This document shows, one piece after another, positions 8,262 to 15,209 of a DNA stretch of 15,209 bases; the stretch's first letter is position 1; each line of letters starts with the position of its first letter. The stretch lies in NCBI GenBank assembly GCA_014621425.1, contig JAANBB010000687.1:1-15209 (forward strand), given 5' to 3'. The position numbers were made by a program, and so were the translations under genes. Source of the stretch: Cylindrodendrum hubeiense. Its lineage: Eukaryota > Ascomycota > Sordariomycetes > Hypocreales > Nectriaceae. Under the pieces are notes generated by a model, which saw nothing but the letters and a program-made list of their open reading frames with translations, did not search any database and had not been told where the DNA came from.

Positions 8262-8270
8262 ATATATATA
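8262..8270 (+). promoter_or_regulatory. TATA box for tannase 2
   Basis: ATATATATA about 140 bp before the ATG at 8411. It supports transcription starting downstream of it, which excludes the longer open frame beginning at a GTG at 8252. Confidence 0.6.
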
Positions 8271-8410
8271 GCACATGTTCCGACAACAACTCGGCCACTG
8301 CAACTCATCATCTCAGTTCTTCGTGTTTGACTAAGTCGTCAACACCGCGGTCAACTTCCTTCCCAACACATCTCTATCAAACCATTCGTTATACTCGTCT
8401 CTCCCTTACT

Positions 8411-10039
8411 ATGTCTGGCTTAGGTCACACACTCATGTCTTGGCCTTGGCTTTGGGTCGCGTTCACCATGTTGGCCTACGCCGAATGGGCAAACGCCGCT
8501 GAACCAAACTCTGTTTGCAGCGCGGAAAACATCCCGTACCCAGAAATCCCGGGTTTACACATCCTTTCCCTCACAGCCAATGAACGGAAAAACTACACCC
8601 TTGAACCCAATCCCACCATTGGCGTGCCAATTGAGCCTTTCACTGGCCTCAACTTCTGCAATGTCTCGGTTGTCTACACTCATCTTGGTTGGAACGACAC
8701 TATCTACGTCACTACGTATGTCCCAACTCAAAACTGGAACGGTCGATTTCAGGGGAATGGGGGAGGGGGGTTTGTCACAGGGGGAGGGTCGTTGGTTGAG
8801 ATGACGATGGTACAATCACTCATCCTTGGCTTCGCAGTCAGCACAACCGATGGTGGACACTCGGACAACATACTCGAGGGAGTGAGTTATTCCAACTCGT
8901 GGGCTTTTTCCAGTCCTGGAAACATAAACTGGCCGCTGCTCGTCGACTTCGCTTCAGTCGCACTCCACGATATGGCCGGGATCGGAAAGGCGATAACAAC
9001 TTCCTTTTACGGAACATCTCCTAAATTCTCATACTTTTACGGCGGCTCAACAGGCGGTAGACAAGCCCACATGATCGCGCAAAGATATCCTGAAGACTTT
9101 GACGGTATTCTTGGCGTATGCCCTGCCATTTACTGGACAAAGTTTGCGTTTGCCACCATCTGGCCCCAAATGGTTATGAAGGAGGCAGGAATATACCCTC
9201 GGCCTTGTGAGTTCAAGGCTCTGGCCGCTGCTGCTATGAAGGCCTGCGACGGCCTTGATGGGGTAGTGGATGGTGTTATTTCTATGCCATCGCGTTGCCG
9301 GTTCGACCCCCATGTCCTTGTTGGCAAGAAATTTGATTGTGCCGGGGTCGACGCTGTTTTCACATCCGTCGCCGCCGATGCCGCCCAAGCAGCTTGGACA
9401 GGACCCCGAAGCTCCACGAATGAGTTCCAATGGTACGGCTATGGAAAGGATTCCGTAATGTGGGGTCCAATGGGACCTCTTGCAACTCAGTGTGGCGATG
9501 ACGGTGACTGCGCTGGTGTTTGGTTCCCTATCTCGAGCGTTTGGGCCCGTTATTTTGTTGCCAAGAACCCTGACTTGGACCTGGACACCCTCACTCATGA
9601 GCAATGGGACGACTTGTTCTGGGCTTCCGAAAACGAATACGGATCAATCATCGGGACCGCAGATCCAGACCTCAGCAGATTTAACAGGGCTGGTGGGAAG
9701 ATGATCACCTGGCACGGCCTGGCAGATCAACTCATTCCTGTGAATGGTACCGTTGAATACAGCAACCAGGTTCTGAAACGGGACCCGAAGGCGCATGACT
9801 ACTATCGATTGTTTTTGGCCCCTGGCGCTGATCACAGCTTCGACACAGGAATAACTCCAGACAACCCGCTCAAGGCTCTGATTGATTGGGTTGAGCATGG
9901 AAAAGCTCCTGAGACTCTGCGTGTTTCTGGGCCTAACGCTTATGGTAAGGAAATGAAGAGGGATATTTGTATGTATCCTCGCGTGCAGCATTATGTGGGT
10001 GGCAATCCCGCACTCCCTTCATCTTTCAGATGTGTGTAA
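8411..10039 (+). CDS. Secreted tannase/feruloyl esterase family hydrolase (tannase 2)
   Basis: The protein has 542 residues and is paralogous to tannase 1 over its whole length. Residues 1 to about 30 form a signal peptide with a hydrophobic core (WLWVAFTMLAYA) and a likely cut after the ANA near residue 29, so the enzyme should be secreted. The family core follows: GGSTGGRQ with Ser213, WHGLADQ with Asp439, GADHS with His475, and a calcium-type loop with Asp280, Asp283 and Asp287. Gly212 replaces the usual cysteine before the serine and Ser476 the usual cysteine after the histidine, so the CS-D-HC disulfide is fully absent. The start at 8411 is chosen because it is the first ATG, follows the TATA box at 8262-8270 and gives the leader. 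The gene follows the bZIP gene in the same direction by 314 bp with its own promoter. It probably cleaves an ester outside the cell; substrate unknown. Confidence 0.93.
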   Translation: MSGLGHTLMSWPWLWVAFTMLAYAEWANAAEPNSVCSAENIPYPEIPGLHILSLTANERKNYTLEPNPTIGVPIEPFTGLNFCNVSVVYTHLGWNDTIYVTTYVPTQNWNGRFQGNGGGGFVTGGGSLVEMTMVQSLILGFAVSTTDGGHSDNILEGVSYSNSWAFSSPGNINWPLLVDFASVALHDMAGIGKAITTSFYGTSPKFSYFYGGSTGGRQAHMIAQRYPEDFDGILGVCPAIYWTKFAFATIWPQMVMKEAGIYPRPCEFKALAAAAMKACDGLDGVVDGVISMPSRCRFDPHVLVGKKFDCAGVDAVFTSVAADAAQAAWTGPRSSTNEFQWYGYGKDSVMWGPMGPLATQCGDDGDCAGVWFPISSVWARYFVAKNPDLDLDTLTHEQWDDLFWASENEYGSIIGTADPDLSRFNRAGGKMITWHGLADQLIPVNGTVEYSNQVLKRDPKAHDYYRLFLAPGADHSFDTGITPDNPLKALIDWVEHGKAPETLRVSGPNAYGKEMKRDICMYPRVQHYVGGNPALPSSFRCV

Positions 10040-10956
10040 CGCAAGGATTTCGTTAGGTGAAGGGCTGTTGGCGAGCCTGCTTTATGTTGTGTTTGGTGGA
10101 AATGACCTGCTGGTCAGGGATGACGCGTGAGCTCTGTGAGCTATTAGGGATATTTAAGGCGCTGCCGGACTCTCTCTTTTACAGGGCATTTTTGTCAGAC
10201 TTTACACTATTTTGTGTACCTGCAGTTTTCTTTACTTTCTTGGGCCCAGCCCAGCTGTTACTACAGCCCTCAATTCTCAACGCTTTTGCCCCATTCTTTG
10301 ATGACTTCACTTCTTACCATATGATCATATACTCTACGTATTCGGATTGTCAATTACTTGTGAGGTTGAGGTGTGCGTGTGGTTATATTACTCGGATTTG
10401 GTCGAGATCAATTTCGCTACCCTGACGCTGGTTTTTGCGGCTGGTTGGTGTGGTTGGTTTGGCCCGGTGAGGTTTCGTGCCCATCTCAATAGCTCCCTAG
10501 TTATCTAGTTTACCGGAACGCTACTCAAATGTGCTATGCCGTTGCCATTACGCTGAGAGGATCGACATGTGGCTGACCCACCTGTGGTGAATAGGTCGGA
10601 TTGGCATGAACCACATGGAAACGTATCACAGACCTCCGAGGCATGGAATCAGCATGACCATATGGTAAAGTTGGACTGAGGAATGGAAACTGGCGCGCCA
10701 CTACGGTCGACATGGACGGCCAGGTAAAGGGACTAGAAAAGCACGTCGCAACATTTCAATCCGATTCCCTTCCCTTATGAATTTGCTATATATGTTTCAT
10801 GTTGTCTGATATAGGAGAAATTATATACCAGGGATATGGTAATTGTGAATTTAGTTCCTATGAAAGAATATCATCCAAAATCTATCTATTCAACCTTGAT
10901 ACCTTCGCGCAGAGCACCAATCTCATTACATATGCGCTGATCTAATAGATAGATAT
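10040..10956. other. Convergent intergenic region, no gene seen
   Basis: This 917-bp gap lies between the 3' ends of tannase 2 and hydrolase 2. It includes a 122-codon cysteine-rich open frame at 10057-10425 that begins 17 bases after the tannase 2 stop and looks like 3' UTR. T/G-rich simple sequence lies near 10430-10470. No cluster motif was seen here. Confidence 0.55.
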
Positions 10957-11973
10957 TTAGTTTTTCTCAAACTCTCCGAGTATCCGCTTGACCCAGGAAA
11001 TCTTCGTGTTTTTGGCAGCATGACATACTGGCGCAGTGGGTGTGAGCATGTCAAACCCGTGGAAAGCCCCTGGCCACACGTGAAGCTCCGCTGAAACTCC
11101 ACATTTCCAAAGCTGTGATGCAAATGCAACTGCCTCATCGCGGAAGACTTCGCACTCGCCGACATCGATGAAGGTGGGCGGCATTCCGACAAGATCTGTA
11201 GCGCGGGCGGGCGATACAAGCTCGCTGACACTTGGCCCGCCACGCTCCTTGCCCAGGACGAGATCCCAGGCCATGCGGTTTGTTGTGCCGCACCAAGGCC
11301 CATCGCGCGCAAACTGTTTAGATGATACAGTGGTGTCGCGATCATCTAGCATCGGAGTCAACAGCATCAGTGCGTGAGGATACTGGGCGTTGGAATTCCG
11401 GCATAGCATTGCGGTGCCTGCTGCAATCGGGCTGCCGCCGGAGCATCCGTACAGGATAATCTTAGATCCATCAATCCCAAGTTTGGCTGCGTTCTCGGCC
11501 GTCCACACGAGACCGGCATAGGCGTCGTGGAGAGCTGCCGGGGCAGGATGCTCAGGGGAGAGCCGATACTCGACAGAAATGAAGACTGCATCAATGTCTT
11601 CGAAGTAGCTTATCGCTTCTTTGACTGCTGTAAAGCGGTTGCCAGCAATCTGGCCGCCTCCATGAACGTGGTATAGAGCGGGTCGATTAGTACTGGTTGA
11701 CGCCCGATATTTGAAAACAGAGAGTGTAATATTGCCACCTGTCACTTTTGGTCCTGGCACGGAGTACTCGCTATGCTCCAAGTCCGGTAGGCTGTCAAGG
11801 ACACTTTCGGGCCCAAAGTCTTTACCAGAACCGCGTAGGGTTTCAATGTTTAGAATTTCTGGTAAAGAGGCTTTCATAGCTTCTACCGCAGGCATGAGGA
11901 GGGGATCATAGCGAGGCCGAAGAATGGCGGTAGACGACTCCGCCGTAGCTGTCGGAGGTATAGTATGGGACAT
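10957..11973 (-). CDS. Alpha/beta hydrolase (HSL-like, fold-3) (hydrolase 2)
   Basis: A 338-residue esterase-type protein. The oxyanion motif is HGGGQ at 104-108, followed by SVEYRLSPEHPAPAALHDAY, a typical family block. The nucleophile elbow is YGCSGG with Ser178. The acid position in ECEVFRDE is Glu275 where most family members have Asp, and His305 in AFHGFD completes the triad. The start is the ATG at 11973 (MSHTIPPTAT), which matches the length of hydrolase 3. The frame stays open to 12075 but without another ATG, and the minus-strand TATAAAGG at 12094-12101 places that part in the 5' UTR. No signal peptide or membrane segment is seen, so it is probably cytosolic. It diverges from hydrolase 3 over a promoter with one cluster motif. 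It probably hydrolyses a small ester or lactone, possibly one delivered by the other cluster products; this is inference. Confidence 0.93.
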   Translation of the reverse strand: MSHTIPPTATAESSTAILRPRYDPLLMPAVEAMKASLPEILNIETLRGSGKDFGPESVLDSLPDLEHSEYSVPGPKVTGGNITLSVFKYRASTSTNRPALYHVHGGGQIAGNRFTAVKEAISYFEDIDAVFISVEYRLSPEHPAPAALHDAYAGLVWTAENAAKLGIDGSKIILYGCSGGSPIAAGTAMLCRNSNAQYPHALMLLTPMLDDRDTTVSSKQFARDGPWCGTTNRMAWDLVLGKERGGPSVSELVSPARATDLVGMPPTFIDVGECEVFRDEAVAFASQLWKCGVSAELHVWPGAFHGFDMLTPTAPVCHAAKNTKISWVKRILGEFEKN

Positions 11974-12093
11974 GTCTGCCGACTTTTGTGAGCGACGTCG
12001 GAGTGGATGGTTGGACAAAGATGTGTATATCCGTCTTGACGTAGATGAAGAGAGAAGGAATAATAGAGACTGCAAGCCTGCAATTCATACCAT

Positions 12094-12101
12094 CCTTTAT
12101 A
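12094..12101 (-). promoter_or_regulatory. TATA box for hydrolase 2
   Basis: On the minus strand this reads TATAAAGG, about 120 bp upstream of the ATG at 11973. It helps decide that start against any position further upstream. Confidence 0.6.
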
Positions 12102-12280
12102 AGATTGAGTTTGTCTGACGTTCTGGTGTTTGTTGATATCATGTAGTATTCCTTTCACAGCCCCGAGATTGGCTACATCAAACCTACAAGATCCAATCAC
12201 TCTGCATTACCCCGCAATTTACACACTAGTATCACGGCACCCACGGCAGTGTCTAACTTGGAACCATGCTAGCTCGGAAT

Positions 12281-12310
12281 GCTGGACGACGTCGACCAGT
12301 GCAGTAGCGC
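12281..12310 (-). promoter_or_regulatory. Cluster motif copy C, between hydrolases 2 and 3
   Basis: Read on the minus strand, 27 of 30 bases match copy A (967-996), flank included. GACGTC is at 12288-12293, and one base of the left palindrome arm differs (TGGTCGACGTCGTCCA). It lies about 315 bp from the hydrolase 2 start and about 445 bp from the hydrolase 3 start. Confidence 0.75.
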
Positions 12311-12642
12311 TTGGGAATGAACACGCGGCAATGGTTGGCTTATGAATCCAACTGTTATTATATGAATGAGATATAAATGAGTGCGTTATAAGAGTCTCAT
12401 TTGCTACAATTGTCTGGGCTGACTCATCGATGGTCGGTAGCTCAGCCACATATGACGGTGAATCGCATGCTCGGGTTTCTGAACTCTCCGAGACCCCAAT
12501 TGAATATTTCCATCGGGACATTTAATTTGTTCGGAAGCCGACTACTTTCCGAGCCCGAGGTTGTAGTCCATGATAGCTTCGGTCTTGATCGTGACCAATT
12601 CTATGAATATCAGCTCATCGAATAAGTTCCTATCAACGTAGA

Positions 12643-12652
12643 CATATATAGG
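12643..12652 (+). promoter_or_regulatory. TATA box for hydrolase 3
   Basis: CATATATAGG ends about 90 bp before the ATG at 12743, a spacing similar to that of hydrolase 2. Confidence 0.6.
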
Positions 12653-12742
12653 AAGTGATGTCCTGGATAGGTCTATAAACTAAAATCATAACTCCCTCTG
12701 TCTGATCAAGTAACTCCTTGAGTTCACGTCAACGCGATAATC

Positions 12743-13744
12743 ATGTCTCAAAACCAACCACCAACGCACTTCCAAAATGAGATCCTCAGACCTCCATATG
12801 ACCCCTTGCTCATACCAGCGGTTGAAGCCAGCAAGAATACCATGCCGGGCATTCAAGACCTTGAAAATCTGCGCCTCTTCGCTGGCAACTTCAGTGCAGC
12901 AAAAATTCTTGAAGACTACCCGAGCCTTGATCATGTTGAATATTCTGTTCCTGGCCTGAACGATGGCGACGCAGAGATCAAAATCTCCGTTTTCAAGCCG
13001 AAAAGCCCGACTAGTGCTATGCTTCCTGCGTTGTATAATATTCATGGCGGCGGTCAGGTTGCAGGAAATCGATTCTCAGCTTTGGGAGTACTCATAGAGT
13101 ATTTCAACGACATCGAGACTGTTTTTATATCAGTTGAATACCGCCTTGCGCCTGAGCATCCTGCCCCAGCTGCTCTCCATGATGCCTACGCTGGCCTCTT
13201 GTGGGCTACCAAGCATTCAGTGGAACTTGGCATCGATTGTACCAAGATCATTGTCGGTGGGGCTTCTGGTGGTGGACCAATTGCTGTTGGTGCCACAATG
13301 CTATGCAGGGACAACCAGAGACCGTTTCCCGGTGCATTGATGCTTTTGACACCAATGTTAGACGATCGGGACATCTCTGTCTCTTCAAAACAGTTTGCAC
13401 AGGATGGACCGTGGTGTGGTAACACAAACCGCATGGCATGGGAACATGTGCTAGGTAGCGAGCGTGGGAGCTCAACAGTTAGCGAGTTGGTTGCACCGGC
13501 GCGCGCAACAAATTTGGCAGGCTTACCACCTACCTTTCTTGATGCAGGTGCATGCGAGGTCTTTCGCGATGAGATTGTGGACTTTGCATTGAACCTATGG
13601 AAGTGCGGTGTTTCGGCAGAGCTCCATGTATGGCCTGGGGCATATCATGGATTTGATATGCTAGGAGAGAAAGTCCCAGTGGCCACAGCTGCAAAAGCAA
13701 TGAAAGAATCCTGGGTTAGGAGACTCGTTGAGAATTGGAAGTAG
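12743..13744 (+). CDS. Alpha/beta hydrolase (HSL-like, fold-3) (hydrolase 3)
   Basis: A 333-residue esterase-type protein highly similar to hydrolase 2. HGGGQ is at 101-105 and SVEYRLAPEHPAPAALHDAY follows. The nucleophile elbow is GGASGG with Ser175, the acid position in ACEVFRDE is Glu272, and the histidine is His302 in AYHGFD. The long shared block TPMLDDRD (204-210) and DGPWCGNTNRMAW (221-233) marks a distinct subfamily common to hydrolases 2 and 3. The residues just before the nucleophile differ between them (Cys177 in hydrolase 2, Ala174 here), which may change specificity. The ATG at 12743 follows a TATA box at a normal distance and no intron is needed. No secretion signal is seen. It is divergently paired with hydrolase 2, which suggests joint control through motif C. 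Substrate unknown. Confidence 0.93.
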   Translation: MSQNQPPTHFQNEILRPPYDPLLIPAVEASKNTMPGIQDLENLRLFAGNFSAAKILEDYPSLDHVEYSVPGLNDGDAEIKISVFKPKSPTSAMLPALYNIHGGGQVAGNRFSALGVLIEYFNDIETVFISVEYRLAPEHPAPAALHDAYAGLLWATKHSVELGIDCTKIIVGGASGGGPIAVGATMLCRDNQRPFPGALMLLTPMLDDRDISVSSKQFAQDGPWCGNTNRMAWEHVLGSERGSSTVSELVAPARATNLAGLPPTFLDAGACEVFRDEIVDFALNLWKCGVSAELHVWPGAYHGFDMLGEKVPVATAAKAMKESWVRRLVENWK

Positions 13745-14873
13745 TAGGAAAGAGGGCGGATGCCAATAGCTAGGATAGATGCGTGGAACCTGGTGAGCTG
13801 CTACTATTGTCTTCTGTGGATAAAAAACCTTTCATCGATCGAATTATCCATGGCTATTATTGTATCATTCTTATCATAAGATATACTAACACAAGTATTA
13901 TAGTATGTAAAAGGTTTTAAGAAACAGTAGCAGTGTGGAACAGATTATGGAAGGGCTGGAAATAGCAAAGGGTGTGGCTGATATCTCTGATATATCAAAG
14001 GGACATCTAGTTTTGATTGATTAACAGATTAATTTGACATAGCGAAGTAATATGGGGAAGGTTTCATAACGTAGCTAACTGACTTCCAAAGTAGTGAAGA
14101 CACGTCTGGCCACTGGTAGATCTTCTCAGTCAAAGAGTAATCATGAATCAGTACCGAAAATTTCGGTGAGTCATAATCACAGGCTGGCTTCATCCACTGC
14201 AATACTATAGTCTATTTGGGTTTTGTGAGCATAAATTTAGATTAAATGTTTTCTTCTCCTAATCACCAATTATATGACACCCTAGACCATCCTTACCAGG
14301 TTTCCTTGAGCAGGCTATTCACCCAAGCCAATGGTTATTTGCGAGATTCAAGTAGCCAGTTTCCAACTACATTTTATGGACCGCGACAATCGACAATGTG
14401 GACGGCGGGAAAGCTGCCACTGAAAGAAATTGTAATTGGAAACTGTTGAAGGCTATCCTAGGTGACTGTTGCGATTGAGGACAGCCTTGCAATGGTTGAC
14501 GAAATGAAACAGTATCTAGGCTAAGTCAAATAAAATTGATAGATTCCTGTAGCTTTCTTGTTCAGAACAGTCACTTTCTTCAAGTATTATCCTTAAAGAT
14601 AAGCAGTTATCTTTGATAGTGCTGCCTTGATTTAAGAAAGGTGAACGGAGGTGCGTAACAAGTCAGGTCTCATAGAGATGCATCGATGGCCAAGTCTAGT
14701 CACTAGCAGTATCCGTACAGGAGGCAATTGCTGTGGTGGTATCCGCGTCAATCTTAGCCTACCCCATCCGTTCGTCTGGCAACACGCTCTACGTGACCTG
14801 CCACTTGCACATCTCTACGAGCTGGTAGGCAACATCACGAGACAGGTCAGAGAAAAAGATCAAGAGCAAGAGC
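13745..14873. other. AT-rich spacer between the cluster and the 5S genes, no gene seen
   Basis: About 1.1 kb, visibly richer in A and T than the genes. It contains no convincing coding frame and no copy of the cluster motif. A short inverted pair (AAAACCTTT at 13824-13832 and AAAGGTTTT at 13910-13918) lies just after hydrolase 3 and may belong to its 3' end. The right part is purine-rich leading into the 5S terminator. Confidence 0.5.
14595..14614. repeat. Perfect 8-bp inverted repeat with GATAA arms
   Basis: AAAGATAA and TTATCTTT are separated by four bases. The arms contain GATAA/TTATC, the core bound by fungal GATA factors, but the site is far from any start codon in the window. It may be chance or a simple hairpin. 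Confidence 0.35.
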
Positions 14874-14885
14874 AAAAAAGAAAAA
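14874..14885 (-). terminator. Pol III terminator of the first 5S gene
   Basis: On the minus strand two T runs (TTTTT and TTTTTT, split by one C) begin one base after the 5S 3' end, as expected for RNA polymerase III termination. Confidence 0.7.
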
Positions 14886-14886
14886 G

Positions 14887-15005
14887 ACATACAACAGCGA
14901 GGATTCCCCGGTCGTCACCGACCCGAGTACTAATTCGCCGCTTCTCAGCTTGACTAGGGGAGAGCGGACGGATCCGTCATTTTCTTAAGAGCTATGGTCG
15001 TATGT
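14887..15005 (-). rRNA. 5S ribosomal RNA (copy 1)
   Basis: On the minus strand the 119-nt gene begins ACATACGACCATAG and ends GCTGTTGTATGT; the two ends pair as helix I. GGATCCGTCCGCTCTCCC and GGGTCGGTGACGACC are conserved fungal 5S segments. GCTCTTA near the 5' end pairs with TGAGAAGC with a bulged A, as in helix II/III. The stem next to the central loop pairs GCGA with TCGC. A T-run terminator follows directly. It should be transcribed by RNA polymerase III from internal promoter elements. It differs from copy 2 by seven substitutions and one inserted base. Confidence 0.9.
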
Positions 15006-15063
15006 GCCAGTTGTGGTGTTGAGTTGAATCATATTCACAGGAGTAAAAGATTCCAGAAAGGGC

Positions 15064-15073
15064 AAAAAGGAAA
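15064..15073 (-). terminator. Pol III terminator of the second 5S gene
   Basis: On the minus strand TTT-CC-TTTTT follows the 5S 3' end at once, before the spacer to copy 1. Confidence 0.6.
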
Positions 15074-15191
15074 ACATACAACAGTGGGGATTCCCCGGTC
15101 GTCACCGACCCGAGTACTAATCCACCGCTTCTCAGCTTGACTAGGGGAGAGCGGACGGATCCCGTATTTTCTAAGAGCTATGGTCGTATGT
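15074..15191 (-). rRNA. 5S ribosomal RNA (copy 2)
   Basis: A second 118-nt gene in the same orientation, separated from copy 1 by 68 bp. It has the same ends (ACATACGACC and TGTTGTATGT) and the same conserved segments. The stem next to the central loop pairs GTGG with CCAC instead of GCGA with TCGC, so pairing is kept by double changes. Three other substitutions and the single-base gap fall in the 5' loop region near 15151-15171. Both copies lack one C of the GGGATCCCGTCC form I recall from other fungi, which may be a lineage trait. Confidence 0.9.
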
Positions 15192-15209
15192 ACCAGTCTC
15201 GGATTTGTT

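Noticed and set aside
8252..8410. 53-codon N-terminal extension of tannase 2
   Set aside because: Begins at GTG upstream of the TATA box. The ATG at 8411 gives a proper signal peptide.
10057..10425. 122-codon cysteine-rich frame after tannase 2
   Set aside because: Begins 17 bases after the stop codon, with the composition of a 3' UTR; no signal peptide-cleavage pattern or cysteine spacing that I recognise.
11974..12075. 34-codon N-terminal extension of hydrolase 2 resembling a mitochondrial presequence (arginine/serine rich)
   Set aside because: It begins at TTG, has no ATG, lies within about 20 bp of the TATA box, and hydrolase 3 has no such extension.
13824..13918. AAAACCTTT/AAAGGTTTT inverted pair after hydrolase 3 as possible transposon ends
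   Set aside because: Only nine bases, AT-rich, no target duplication and no transposase remnant; more likely a 3' UTR fold or chance.

Overview
The window looks like nuclear DNA of a filamentous ascomycete, probably of the Sordariomycetes type. The evidence is long, mostly intronless ORFs with fungal-type protein families, one short GT-AG intron, TATA-type promoters and two 5S rRNA genes of fungal form. No polyketide synthase, peptide synthetase, terpene synthase or P450 is present. Five of the seven protein genes are ester hydrolases; the others are a transporter and a transcription factor, so the locus reads as a substrate-use or detoxification cassette rather than a biosynthetic cluster.

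Layout from left to right: (1) a partial alpha/beta hydrolase (hydrolase 1, minus strand, cut by the window edge) diverges from a tannase/feruloyl-esterase-family gene (tannase 1, plus). (2) A 14-TM-type MFS transporter (minus) diverges from a spliced bZIP/DUF3425 regulator (plus), with a second tannase-family gene (tannase 2, plus, with signal peptide) downstream. (3) Two close paralogues of hydrolase 1 (hydrolases 2 and 3) diverge from each other. (4) About 1.1 kb of AT-rich spacer is followed by two tandem 5S rRNA genes on the minus strand.

The most striking signal is non-coding. A long motif centred on the perfect 16-bp palindrome TGGACGACGTCGTCCA, with a conserved one-sided CTAATGCA flank, occurs in all three divergent promoters: twice between hydrolase 1 and tannase 1, at two places between the MFS gene and the bZIP gene (one about 100 bp from the bZIP start), and once between hydrolases 2 and 3. 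Two copies share 27 identical bases although about 5 kb apart. The GACGTC core is CRE-like, so the cluster's own bZIP protein is the obvious candidate reader. The proposed system is an autoregulated esterase regulon: secreted tannase 2 would attack an ester outside the cell, the MFS protein would move substrate or product, and tannase 1 and the three hydrolases would finish hydrolysis inside. Substrate and regulator-site pairing are inference.

Both tannase-family proteins keep Ser/Asp/His but have lost the cysteine next to the catalytic serine, so the disulfide of the classical CS-D-HC active site cannot form as usual.
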